Assembly (NCBI RefSeq): GCF_900172375.1
Contig: NZ_FWFS01000010.1
Coordinates: forward strand, 1 to 64,000
Length of the DNA stretch: 64,000 bases
Direction: 5' to 3'
Source of the DNA: Aquimixticola soesokkakensis
GTDB taxonomy: Bacteria > Pseudomonadota > Alphaproteobacteria > Rhodobacterales > Rhodobacteraceae
Positions within the stretch are counted from its first letter, which is position 1; the number at the start of each line of letters is the position of its first letter. A model generated the notes under the pieces. That model had not been told where the DNA came from and searched no databases. It saw only the letters and a program-made list of their open reading frames with translations. The translations under genes were made by a program, and so were the position numbers. Positions 45,186 to 53,203 of the stretch are shown piece after piece.

Positions 45186-45224
45186 CTCAGGCCCGCTTCT
45201 CAGGTCCGCTTCTCAGGCCCGCTT
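45186..45224. repeat. Three tandem 13-bp units at the trmB stop
   Basis: The units CTCAGGCCCGCTT, CTCAGGTCCGCTT and CTCAGGCCCGCTT read on the minus strand as AAGCGGGCCTGAG copies. The trmB stop codon lies in the first copy; the next two copies place it again outside the gene. Confidence 0.9.
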
Positions 45225-45959
45225 GAAGGTCATGTAATGCGGTGTGCGGCCCTCGCGCAGCGCTTTTTGCTCATAGCGCGTCGACATCCAATCGCTCCAG
45301 GGCGTGTCCCAGTCTTTGGGGTGTTTGCCCTGAAACACGAAACCGGCTTTGGGCACTTCTTCCATCGTTTGACGCACATAATCGGGAATATCGGTGGCAA
45401 CGCGAAATTCTGCCCCCGCTTTGAGCACCCCGTGCAGCGGCACCAGGTGATCCTGGGTCACGAAGCGGCGCCGGTGGTGGCGGCTTTTGGGCCAGGGATC
45501 AGGATAGTTGAGGAACGCCTTGTCGATCGAGCCTTTGGGCAGCACGTCAAAGAGGTTGCGCGCATCCCCCGCATAGACCGACACATTTTGCGTGCCGAGT
45601 TTGCGGATTTTGCCCAAAAGCATCGCAACGCCGTTGATGAACGGCTCGCAACCGATGATTTCCACCTCGGGATAGGTTTCGGCCATGTGTACAAGGTGCT
45701 CGCCGCCGCCAAAGCCGATTTCCACCCAAACGGGCTTGCCGTGAAACCGCTTTTCCATGTCGAGCGGGATGCGCTCGGGGTTCACGTCCCACCCGATATC
45801 CCCGGGGGAAAGCGCATCGAGGTCTTCCTCAAGGTAGTCTTTTTGCGCCTGATTGAGGGTCTTTCCCGCCAGACGACCGTAGAAATTGCGCCACGGCGCA
45901 CCGGACTGATGCGCGCCGGCATGGGCTTTTTTCACTGGTTTATCGGTATCGTCAGACAT
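45213..45959 (-). CDS. trmB: tRNA (guanine-N7-)-methyltransferase
   Basis: A 248-aa SAM-dependent enzyme that methylates G46 in the variable loop of tRNA. SAM motif VWVEIGFGGGEHLVHMAE (77-94), the catalytic/tRNA-binding NYPDPWPKSRHHRRRF, and EFRVATDIPDYV are diagnostic. ATG at 45959 is the only plausible start, and it lies 2 nt after a terminator hairpin on the same strand, so no separate SD is seen. The ending is followed by a triplicated stop. Confidence 0.94.
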   Translation of the reverse strand: MSDDTDKPVKKAHAGAHQSGAPWRNFYGRLAGKTLNQAQKDYLEEDLDALSPGDIGWDVNPERIPLDMEKRFHGKPVWVEIGFGGGEHLVHMAETYPEVEIIGCEPFINGVAMLLGKIRKLGTQNVSVYAGDARNLFDVLPKGSIDKAFLNYPDPWPKSRHHRRRFVTQDHLVPLHGVLKAGAEFRVATDIPDYVRQTMEEVPKAGFVFQGKHPKDWDTPWSDWMSTRYEQKALREGRTPHYMTFKRA

Positions 45960-45961
45960 GC

Positions 45962-45994
45962 AAAAAGCCCCGCTCGGTTTCAAGCGGGGCTTTT
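45962..45994 (-). terminator. Hairpin/terminator just upstream of trmB
   Basis: A 12-bp stem (AAAAGCCCCGCT / AGCGGGGCTTTT) has an 8-nt loop. On the minus strand it runs 3' of queF, and its T-tail ends at the trmB start. It is symmetric and may also act the other way. Confidence 0.8.
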
Positions 45995-46028
45995 GCCCGT
46001 CTTTGCGGGGTCAGGTCAAGACCACTGT

Positions 46029-46493
46029 CTAGCCCCGTCCGCGATAGGGGGGCACGCCTTGCTCGGGAATCCAGATGCCCTGCGGCTCGGGGCCCGTGGC
46101 CCAGAACACGTCGATCGGGATGCCGCCCCGCGGATACCAATAGGCACCGATGCGCAGCCATTCAGGATCAAGCAGCTCGACGATCCGCTTTCCGATATGG
46201 ACCGAGCAATCTTCGTGAAAGGCCCCGTGGTTGCGAAACGACCCCAAAAACAGCTTGAGCGACTTACTTTCCACCAGCCAGTCGCGCGGCACGTAGTCGA
46301 TCATGATATGGGCAAAATCCGGCTGACCGGTCATTGGGCAGAGCGATGTGAATTCCGGCGCGGTAAAGCGCACAACGTAGCGCTCCCCCGCGTTGGAATG
46401 GGGCACGCGTTCAAGCACCGCCTCTTGGGGCGAGGCGGGCAGACCCGCGTTCGCGCCAAGCTGGGTCAGGCCGGATGTATCCGTCTTGACCAT
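46029..46493 (-). CDS. queF: NADPH-dependent 7-cyano-7-deazaguanine reductase
   Basis: A 154-aa enzyme of the type I (unimodular) T-fold QueF group, which reduces preQ0 to preQ1 in queuosine synthesis. The nucleophile Cys52 is in [11 protein letters not shown], the general acid Asp59 follows, and [21 protein letters not shown] is the NADPH-binding motif. Its start is separated from the metK stop by one nucleotide, so translation is coupled and it shares metK's promoter and perhaps its SAM/SAH control. Confidence 0.96.
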   Translation of the reverse strand: MVKTDTSGLTQLGANAGLPASPQEAVLERVPHSNAGERYVVRFTAPEFTSLCPMTGQPDFAHIMIDYVPRDWLVESKSLKLFLGSFRNHGAFHEDCSVHIGKRIVELLDPEWLRIGAYWYPRGGIPIDVFWATGPEPQGIWIPEQGVPPYRGRG

Positions 46494-46494
46494 G

Positions 46495-47676
46495 TTACAG
46501 GGCTTTCTTCAGGGCCTCGACCAGATCGGTCGCTTCCCACGAAAACCCGCCATCCGCTTCGGGGGCGCGGCCAAAATGGCCATAGGCGGCCGTGCGCGAA
46601 TAGATCGGCTTGTTCAAATCCAGATGGGTGCGGATGCCGCGCGGTGTGAGATCCATCACCTTGGGAATCGCCGCTTCGATCAGGGCAGGATCAAGTTCAC
46701 CCGTGCCATGCAGATCGGCATAGATCGAAAGCGGTTTGGACACGCCAATCGCGTAGGACAGCTGGATGGTGCATTTTTCCGCCAGACCCGCTGCGACAAC
46801 GTTTTTGGCCAGATAGCGCGCCGCATAGGCCGCCGAGCGGTCCACTTTGGTCGGATCTTTGCCCGAAAACGCACCGCCGCCGTGCGGGGCCGCACCGCCG
46901 TAGGTGTCCACGATGATCTTGCGCCCCGTCAGACCGGCATCGCCATCGGGACCACCGATCACGAATTTCCCCGTAGGGTTCACCCACCATTCGGTCTCGC
47001 CCGTGATCCAGCCCTCGGGCAGAACACCGCGGATATAGGGTTCGACGATGGCGCGGATGTCGTCGGAAGACTGATCCTCGTTGGCGTGCTGGTGCGACAG
47101 AACGATCGAAGTCACCCCCACGGGCTTTCCGTTTTCGTAGCGCACCGAAAGCTGGGTTTTCGCATCGGGGCGCAGGGTCGGTTCGGTCCCGTCCTTGCGC
47201 ACCTCGGCCAGTTTCTTGAGGATGGCGTGGGAATAGTGGATCGGCGCGGGCATCAGCCCTTCGGTTTCATTGGTGGCAAAGCCGAACATGATCCCCTGAT
47301 CGCCGGCCCCCTCGTCCTTGTCGGCAGCAGCATCCACGCCCTGAGCGATATGGGCAGACTGGGGATGCAGGTAGTTTGACACTTTGAGGGTGTTCCAGTG
47401 GAACTCCTCCTGCTCGTAGCCGATATCCTTGACGCAGTCGCGCACGATGCTGTCGACCCCGGCCAGATATTCATCCAGCTTGCCCTTGTCCGACAGACCC
47501 ACCTCGCCGCCGATCACGACGCGGTTGGTGGTGGCAAAGGTTTCGCAGGCAACCCGCGCTTCGGGTTCAACGGCGATGAATGCGTCAAGGACGGCATCGG
47601 AAATGCGGTCACACACCTTGTCGGGATGCCCTTCGGAAACGGATTCCGACGTGAAGATGTAGTTCTGTCGTGCCAT
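46495..47676 (-). CDS. metK: S-adenosylmethionine synthetase
   Basis: A 393-aa enzyme making SAM from methionine and ATP. It opens [19 protein letters not shown] (ATP site) and has [21 protein letters not shown] (methionine-binding loop), [18 protein letters not shown] and [21 protein letters not shown], which give the metal and phosphate sites. The 90-nt leader holds a SAM/SAH-type riboswitch that covers the GGAG SD. metK is followed by queF with one nucleotide between. Confidence 0.98.
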   Translation of the reverse strand: MARQNYIFTSESVSEGHPDKVCDRISDAVLDAFIAVEPEARVACETFATTNRVVIGGEVGLSDKGKLDEYLAGVDSIVRDCVKDIGYEQEEFHWNTLKVSNYLHPQSAHIAQGVDAAADKDEGAGDQGIMFGFATNETEGLMPAPIHYSHAILKKLAEVRKDGTEPTLRPDAKTQLSVRYENGKPVGVTSIVLSHQHANEDQSSDDIRAIVEPYIRGVLPEGWITGETEWWVNPTGKFVIGGPDGDAGLTGRKIIVDTYGGAAPHGGGAFSGKDPTKVDRSAAYAARYLAKNVVAAGLAEKCTIQLSYAIGVSKPLSIYADLHGTGELDPALIEAAIPKVMDLTPRGIRTHLDLNKPIYSRTAAYGHFGRAPEADGGFSWEATDLVEALKKAL

Positions 47677-47684
47677 GGGGGTCG

Positions 47685-47730
47685 TGCTCCATTGTGTAAA
47701 TCCGCCACGTCAGGAAGCCGTTGTGACGGT
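47685..47730 (-). promoter_or_regulatory. SAM/SAH riboswitch in the metK leader
   Basis: Read on the minus strand, the leader contains ACAACGGCTTCCTGACGTGG and ends in GGAGCA. A stem CCGTCAC / GTGGCGG (one G-U pair) brackets the loop CAACGGCTTCCTGA, and GCTTCC in the loop can pair with the GGAGC of the ribosome-binding site to close an H-type pseudoknot. This matches the compact SAM/SAH class that occurs before metK in Rhodobacterales. Ligand binding should hide the SD and lower metK translation. Confidence 0.85.
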
Positions 47731-47766
47731 TGTGTTTGAGGGGGGTATAACCCGTTTGTCGGGTGT

Positions 47767-49281
47767 TCAAGAGGTTTTGCGCGGGGACCGCGTCGCAAAA
47801 GTCCAAAGCGCAGCGGCGATAAGCATGGCTGCTAGCACGCAAATCGTTAACATTTCGCCCCATCGCGCGTACGGCGTCATCGCCAGAGCACCTGGCAAAG
47901 CGGCTGTCACGCCCCCCGCCTCGCCCAGGGGAATCGCCGCGCGAATGTGCCCGCGCGCATCGATGATTGCCGAAACGCCGGTGTTGGCCGCGCGCACCAA
48001 AGGCAAGCCCTGCTCAATGGCGCGCACGCGGGCTTGGGCAAAACTTTGTTGCGGGCCGGCCAATTTGCCAAACCATGCATCATTCGTAAGCTGGACGATC
48101 CAGTCGGGGCGCTCGGTCCCGCGCAAATCGCGCGGAAAGATCGCCTCGTAGCAAATAAGCGGCAAAGCGCGGCCAAGCGGGCCAAGGTCGATCAGCGCGG
48201 GGCCGGCGCCGGCCGTATAGCCAAAGCCCTCCTGCGCTGTGAAAGCGCGCAGACCGATGCGCGCCAAAAGCTGCGGCATCGGCATATATTCTCCGAAGGG
48301 CACGAGGTGATGCTTGTCGTAGGTCGCGACGATCTCCCCCCCTGCCCCCATCAAAACGGCGGAATTGAACCCGTGGGTGTAGTCTTCGACCCGCTGGATC
48401 CCCGTCAGAACGGGAACGCCGGGCGCGGCAGCGCGCATCGCGGCCAATTCGCTTTCGGCCCAGTCGAGCGGCGTCATCACCGCCGTTTCGGGCCAGATCA
48501 CGAGGCTGGCCCCCTGCGGATCGGAGGCCGCAAGGCCGCGGGCAAAATGCTGCGGACCCAACACCGGATCCCATTTTTCGGCCTGCGGGGCGTTGGGCTG
48601 GATCACCCGCACCGATTGGGGATGATCGGGGGGCACCGGCAAAGCACCACGCCACATGCCAACCGCAAACAGGCCCGCAAGCGCGATCGCCGCGATGCCG
48701 CCAACCGCCATCGCCCGACTGGCAATGGCGCGCACGACGAGCGCGGCAAGGATAAAACCAAGCACGGTCAAACCGTAGGGGCCGATAAAGGCGACCCATT
48801 GGATCACAGGCGTGCCGGTCCAGATATAGGCGGGCAAGGACCACGGGAAACCGGTGAATACATAGCCGCGCGCCAGTTCCGCCAGCCCCCAAAGCGCCGC
48901 CACACCGAAAACGCCAAACCGCAACCGTTTGCCAAGCCCGAAGGCCAGCGCCCAGAACAGCGCTAACCCGCCGTTCATGAAGACGAAAGCAAAGGGCGAC
49001 ATCCAGGCGAATTTTTCCGGCTCGACGAAAAACGGCTCCACGATCCAGAAGATGGAGCCGCCAAAGGCCCCCGCGCCCAAGCCCCAGCCGATCCAGGCGG
49101 CCGCTTTCACCGCATCGGCGCGCTGCCAGAGCCACAGCCCGGCCACCATGCCGCATAGGGCGAGGGGCCACAGGCCAAAAGGCACCTGCCCCAAAGCCAT
49201 GCACAGCCCCGCAAGCACGGCGCAGAGCGGCGCCGCAACCGGAGCCGCAAGAAAAGCCAAGCGGCCCGATTTGGCGATCAC
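47767..49281 (-). CDS. lnt: Apolipoprotein N-acyltransferase
   Basis: A 504-aa inner-membrane enzyme that adds the third acyl chain to lipoproteins. The N-terminal 200 residues hold about six helices. The C-terminal nitrilase-like domain has the triad Glu (LVIWPETAVMTPLD), Lys (near YDKHHLVPFGEYMP) and Cys (LICYEAIFPRDLR). The start is GTG at 49281, one nucleotide after the corC stop, so the pair is coupled. This corC-lnt order is standard. Confidence 0.94.
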   Translation of the reverse strand: MIAKSGRLAFLAAPVAAPLCAVLAGLCMALGQVPFGLWPLALCGMVAGLWLWQRADAVKAAAWIGWGLGAGAFGGSIFWIVEPFFVEPEKFAWMSPFAFVFMNGGLALFWALAFGLGKRLRFGVFGVAALWGLAELARGYVFTGFPWSLPAYIWTGTPVIQWVAFIGPYGLTVLGFILAALVVRAIASRAMAVGGIAAIALAGLFAVGMWRGALPVPPDHPQSVRVIQPNAPQAEKWDPVLGPQHFARGLAASDPQGASLVIWPETAVMTPLDWAESELAAMRAAAPGVPVLTGIQRVEDYTHGFNSAVLMGAGGEIVATYDKHHLVPFGEYMPMPQLLARIGLRAFTAQEGFGYTAGAGPALIDLGPLGRALPLICYEAIFPRDLRGTERPDWIVQLTNDAWFGKLAGPQQSFAQARVRAIEQGLPLVRAANTGVSAIIDARGHIRAAIPLGEAGGVTAALPGALAMTPYARWGEMLTICVLAAMLIAAALWTFATRSPRKTS

Positions 49282-49282
49282 A

Positions 49283-50308
49283 TCAGGCTTCCTTGGCGAG
49301 CGCTTGGGACGCGGTCGATGTCGCTGCCGGGGGGATCACCGGCGGCGGGTTTGCAGAAACGACACTCGCCGTGGGCGCTGACGACAGGCTGCCCGCCTGC
49401 CCCGTCCCGTCGGGAAGGCGCACCCGGATGCGTTTGATCCGGCGCGGGTCGGCATCGACGATGGTAAACTCGGCGCCGCTGTCATGGGGGATCACCTCGC
49501 CACGCGCAGGCACCCGCCCCGCCAGCATAAAGGCAAGACCGCCCAATGTGTCGATTTCTTCCTCGTCCTCTTCATCGACCAGCTTCAGGCCAATCGCCGC
49601 TTCGAAATCCTGCAACGGCGTCTTGGCTTGTGCGATGTAGACACCCGGCTTTTCGGCGGACCAGAACACGCCTTCGTCGATGTCGTGCTCGTCCTCGATT
49701 TCACCGATGACCTGTTCGACCAGATCCTCCAGCGTCACCAAACCGTCCACCCCGCCGTATTCGTCAATCACCAGCGCCATATGCGTGCGCTCGGTTTGCA
49801 TCTTCGTCAGCATCACACCGATGGGCATCGAGGGGGGCGCAAACAGCAAGGGCCGCAGGATCGCCTTGAGGTTAAAGCGCCCGCCGCCGCCGTTGAACCC
49901 GTGGGTCAGGGCGAAATCCTTGAGGTGGATGAGGCCAAGCGGCGTGTCCAGCGTGCCTTTATACACCGGCAGGCGCGTCATTCCGCTTTCGCGAAACACC
50001 TGCACCAAATCGTCTTTCTTGATGTCGGACGGAACGGCAACAATGTCGGCCTTGGGGATATAGACATCCTCGATCGACATCCGGCGCAGGTTCAAAATGC
50101 CAAACTTGCGCACCTCTGGCGCCGTCGCCGGCGAGGAGGCTGCACTGTGATCGGCGGCTTTTGAAAACAACCCCAAGCGCGACCAGAATCCCTGTTTTCC
50201 AGAGCTGCTGCGCACCGGCTTTGCGGCGTCGTTTACGGGAGTTTGATTACTCGGGGGGAGGCTTTGCGCGCGCGGCGCTGCCCTAGATCCGGCGTCTGTG
50301 TCGCCCAT
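49283..50308 (-). CDS. corC: CorC/HlyC-family CBS-domain transporter protein
   Basis: A 341-aa cytosolic protein. A Ser/Pro-rich N-terminus precedes two CBS domains (MSIEDVYIPKADIVAVPSD, then DEYGGVDGLVTLEDLVEQVIGEIEDEHD) and a C-terminal CorC_HlyC transporter-associated domain (LPDGTG region). The CorC type lacks the DUF21 membrane domain; it has been linked to magnesium and cobalt efflux. Start at 50308 with GGAAGGA. It lies between ybeY and lnt as in most relatives. Confidence 0.92.
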   Translation of the reverse strand: MGDTDAGSRAAPRAQSLPPSNQTPVNDAAKPVRSSSGKQGFWSRLGLFSKAADHSAASSPATAPEVRKFGILNLRRMSIEDVYIPKADIVAVPSDIKKDDLVQVFRESGMTRLPVYKGTLDTPLGLIHLKDFALTHGFNGGGGRFNLKAILRPLLFAPPSMPIGVMLTKMQTERTHMALVIDEYGGVDGLVTLEDLVEQVIGEIEDEHDIDEGVFWSAEKPGVYIAQAKTPLQDFEAAIGLKLVDEEDEEEIDTLGGLAFMLAGRVPARGEVIPHDSGAEFTIVDADPRRIKRIRVRLPDGTGQAGSLSSAPTASVVSANPPPVIPPAATSTASQALAKEA

Positions 50309-50369
50309 CGGTCCTTCCAGTTGCTTGCCCAATCGGGCTACTCAAATTCGGCCCGCCAAGGGCGGGGTG

Positions 50370-50867
50370 TCATCTATATGGGTCGGGCAGACCGAGAGAG
50401 GCAAGGATTTCCACCTCTGTGCCCTCCATTATCTGCGCGTCTGCGTCTGAAATGTGGTCATACCCCAACAAATGCAACATCCCGTGAATCAAAAGATGTG
50501 TCGCATGGGCCTCAAGCGTATTTCCGCCCATCTCTGCCTCGCGCGCGCAGGTGTCAAATGCGATGGCAATGTCGCCCAGCGCGATCACCCCGAAACGGTC
50601 GGGCCGGGGCACAGGCGGGCACGCCTTTGGCGTGGCGCGTTCCTCGGCGGGCCAGCTCAGCACATTCGTCGGTGTCGGCTTGTCGCGAAAATCGGTGTTG
50701 AGCAGGGCGATACGTGCATCATCGCAGGCCAAAAGTGAAACCTCGCAGTCCTCGGCAGCCATGCCCAAATGCGCCAAGGTCGCCAGAAATGCGCGCGCGG
50801 CGAGAGTTTCCACCCCCGCCGCGGCCCATCGGTCATCGTCAATCGAAAGATCAAGAAAGCTTTGCAT
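50370..50867 (-). CDS. ybeY: Endoribonuclease YbeY (rRNA maturation)
   Basis: A 165-aa metal-dependent RNase acting in 16S rRNA 3'-end maturation. The zinc motif HxxxHxxxxxH is in HLLIHGMLHLLGYDH (three His), with NTDFRDKPTPTNVLSWP upstream. The start at MQSFLD (50867) overlaps the phoH stop by 17 nt; an earlier MTGT start at 50879 is possible. It is the middle gene of the phoH-ybeY-corC-lnt run. Confidence 0.93.
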   Translation of the reverse strand: MQSFLDLSIDDDRWAAAGVETLAARAFLATLAHLGMAAEDCEVSLLACDDARIALLNTDFRDKPTPTNVLSWPAEERATPKACPPVPRPDRFGVIALGDIAIAFDTCAREAEMGGNTLEAHATHLLIHGMLHLLGYDHISDADAQIMEGTEVEILASLGLPDPYR

Positions 50868-51930
50868 CGTCCCTGTCATAGGCATCAACGATCGCGGCGA
50901 CAAGCGGGTGGCGCACAACGTCTTTCGAGGTGAAATAGTTGAAGGAAATCTTGGGGATACCCGTCAACAAACGCTCGGCATCGCGCAGACCCGATTGCAC
51001 GCCGCGCGGCAAGTCGACCTGGCTGCGGTCGCCCGTGATCACCATGCGCGACCCCTCCCCCAGTCGGGTCAGGAACATCTTCATCTGCATGGTGGTGGCG
51101 TTTTGCGCCTCATCCAGCACGACAAAAGCGCGACTTAGGGTGCGACCGCGCATAAAGGCGAGCGGCGCGATTTCGATCATCTTTTCCTCAAGCAGCTTTT
51201 GCACCTGCTTTGCGGGCAGAAAATCGTTGAGCGCATCATAGAGCGGCTGCATGTAGGGATCGACTTTATCCTTCATGTCGCCGGGCAGATAGCCAAGCTT
51301 TTCGCCCGCCTCCACCGCGGGGCGGCTCAGGATGATCTTGTCGACATGGCCGGTGATGAACAGCGACACACCCACGGCCACGGCAAGATAGGTCTTGCCC
51401 GTGCCCGCAGGCCCGATCCCGAAGGCCAGCTCGTTTTTGAACAGGTTCTGGACATAGGCCTTTTGCGCGGCTGTGCGCGGCTCGACCAGTTTCTTGCGGG
51501 TTTTGATCTCCACCGGACCGCCCTTGAACATGTCAAGCTGGCCGCCTTTGGGAGCTGTGGCGCTTGAGGTCGCTTGGGCGGCGATGGTTTCCTCGCCCAG
51601 ACGGATCAAGCCGTCGATATCACCCGGCTCGGCGGTTTTGCCCTGTCCCAGACGCTCGTAGAGGTCTTGCAGAACGCTGGCCGCGCGACCCCGCGCAGAG
51701 CCTGTGCCCATGACCGAAAGCATATTGCCTCGTCGGACAATCTGAACATCGAGCTTGTGCTCGATCTGGGCGAGGTTGCGATCGAACTCTCCGCAGAGGT
51801 CGATCAATAACCGGTTGTCAGCAAATTCAAGCAACGTCTCATGGACGTCATCCTGGTTTGGCGGGGGGGTTATGGCGCTGATGCCCAAGTAGGTCTCCGT
51901 TGCTGAAAGACTATATGTTGATGGTGCCAC
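50851..51930 (-). CDS. phoH: PhoH-family ATPase
   Basis: A 359-aa cytosolic ATPase, PhoH-L type. An N-terminal KH-like segment (ETLLEFADNRLLIDLCGEFD, about 31-50) is followed by the PhoH NTPase with Walker A GPAGTGKT (173-180), Walker B FVVLDEAQNA and SRMVITGDRSQVDLP as the sensor region. It is generally encoded just before ybeY and probably helps RNA processing. The GTG at 51930 is used; a TTG at 51888 with GGAG in front is an alternative start. Confidence 0.93.
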   Translation of the reverse strand: MAPSTYSLSATETYLGISAITPPPNQDDVHETLLEFADNRLLIDLCGEFDRNLAQIEHKLDVQIVRRGNMLSVMGTGSARGRAASVLQDLYERLGQGKTAEPGDIDGLIRLGEETIAAQATSSATAPKGGQLDMFKGGPVEIKTRKKLVEPRTAAQKAYVQNLFKNELAFGIGPAGTGKTYLAVAVGVSLFITGHVDKIILSRPAVEAGEKLGYLPGDMKDKVDPYMQPLYDALNDFLPAKQVQKLLEEKMIEIAPLAFMRGRTLSRAFVVLDEAQNATTMQMKMFLTRLGEGSRMVITGDRSQVDLPRGVQSGLRDAERLLTGIPKISFNYFTSKDVVRHPLVAAIVDAYDRDDAKLS

Positions 51931-51983
51931 CGGATTCGCCCCATGACAAGCGTTTCAACCGTGTTCCCTGAGACCCAAGAGCC

Positions 51984-52017
51984 AAAACAGCCGCGCAGTT
52001 CCCTGCACGGCTGTTTT
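51984..52017 (-). terminator. Intrinsic terminator after the 108-aa lipoprotein gene
   Basis: Stem AAAACAGCCG / CGGCTGTTTT with a 14-nt loop. It is nearly symmetric; on the minus strand it separates the envelope genes from phoH. Confidence 0.8.
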
Positions 52018-52056
52018 TTTCGGCACAATGAAAACATTGTGATTTTGGGGTCGCGA

Positions 52057-52383
52057 TCAGATCGGGTCAGGGAAAACCGAGCCGGACTTATACGGCCCAA
52101 GCGCCGTCGACGGAGCGCCCACGCCCGAACAGACCGGCTTGCCGTATTTGTCAACGCGTGCCGACAGGTAGCCTTCGACGCCGTCATCGATGATCCAGTG
52201 GTCACAGCCCTGGGGGTCGATCCAGATGCCCGCTTCAAGCTGGCTCAGGTGTTTGGAGTCAAACCCGCGGTCCACGGTTTTGTCCTTTTTGTGCGATTCA
52301 TATCCGTAATCGCCCATGGCCACTTCGCAGGCCGACAAGGACCCGGCAACAGCAACGAGAGCGACGATTTTGAGAAGTTTCAT
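52057..52383 (-). CDS. Small lipoprotein with IWIDP/DDGVEGY module
   Basis: A 108-aa protein with signal peptide KLLKIVALVAVAGSLSAC and lipobox LSAC. The mature chain has AGIWIDPQGCDHWIIDDG, then VEGYLSARVDKYGKPVC: two Cys, an Asp-rich stretch and a His-Trp pair. The same module occurs in the neighbouring OmpA-like protein, so I infer a shared envelope function. The C-terminus is short and Ser/Pro-rich. I do not recognise a named family. Start at MKLLK (52383). It is 12 nt after the OmpA gene stop, and a terminator follows. Confidence 0.72.
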   Translation of the reverse strand: MKLLKIVALVAVAGSLSACEVAMGDYGYESHKKDKTVDRGFDSKHLSQLEAGIWIDPQGCDHWIIDDGVEGYLSARVDKYGKPVCSGVGAPSTALGPYKSGSVFPDPI

Positions 52384-52395
52384 AGTCACTCTCCC

Positions 52396-52962
52396 TTACT
52401 TGATGCAGATGATTTCGACGCGGCGGTTTTCTTGCATACCCGCAGCCGTTGCATTCGATGCTTTGGGCATCCGCTCGCCGTAGCCGCGCACATCCGAAAT
52501 ATTCGCGCCGATGCTCGCCCCGACTTTCGCCACGGCGTTCGCACGGTTGTAGGAGAGTTTCATGTTGTACTCATCCGACGCACGGCTGTCGGTGTGACCC
52601 ACGATGATATAGGCGGTTGCCCCCGCCGAGCGAAAGAAATCCTCAAGGCGCGCACGGCCCGCTGCGGAAATCGCGTAACGGTCGGTGGCAAAAAGTTGAT
52701 CCGTATTCATGACCATACAAGCTTGAATGGGGTGACAGGTCGGGATGCCCTGACGATCAACCTTGAGGTCCATGTAGCCCTCGACACCGTCATCCATCAC
52801 CCAGTGCTCGCAGCCATCGGGATCGATCCAGATGGTGGGCGCATAGACTTCGCCGTTGACTTCGCCTGACACCATTTGCGCTTGTGCCGCCGTGGTGCTG
52901 ATGGCGAAGGCCACCATCGCGGCCCCTGCCAGCATCTTGCGCCCGTGTTCGAAAATTTCCAT
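52396..52962 (-). CDS. OmpA-family protein with the same N-terminal module
   Basis: A 188-aa secreted or outer-membrane-associated protein. The signal peptide (MLAGAAMVAFAISTTAAQAQ) is followed by the module TIWIDPDGCEHWVMDDG with VEGYMDLKVDRQGIPTC, then a C-terminal OmpA peptidoglycan-binding domain. Its marks are TDQLFATDRYAISAAGRARL, IIVGHTDSRASDEYNMKLS, NRANAV and ENRRVEIICIK. The OmpA domain should hold it to peptidoglycan. It is 12 nt upstream of the lipoprotein gene with the same module. The start is ATG at 52962. Confidence 0.82.
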   Translation of the reverse strand: MEIFEHGRKMLAGAAMVAFAISTTAAQAQMVSGEVNGEVYAPTIWIDPDGCEHWVMDDGVEGYMDLKVDRQGIPTCHPIQACMVMNTDQLFATDRYAISAAGRARLEDFFRSAGATAYIIVGHTDSRASDEYNMKLSYNRANAVAKVGASIGANISDVRGYGERMPKASNATAAGMQENRRVEIICIK

Positions 52963-53203
52963 TCGCACTGCTACCGTCCTTATCATTGTACGCGCTCAAC
53001 CGGCGCTCTTTGCACACCAGAGACGCATTTCGCGTCAGGAGCCCGCATCACCCCTCTTTAATCATGGTAAAGATAGCAAACTTCGTGTGTTTGTGAAGAA
53101 AGATTTACCACATATTGTGTCACCCGGCGCAACAACCTCTCGCTCTGCGCGAGATTGTTGCATCTTGGTGTCGCTCGGGATCGCAACCCCAAACCTGCAG
53201 GAT

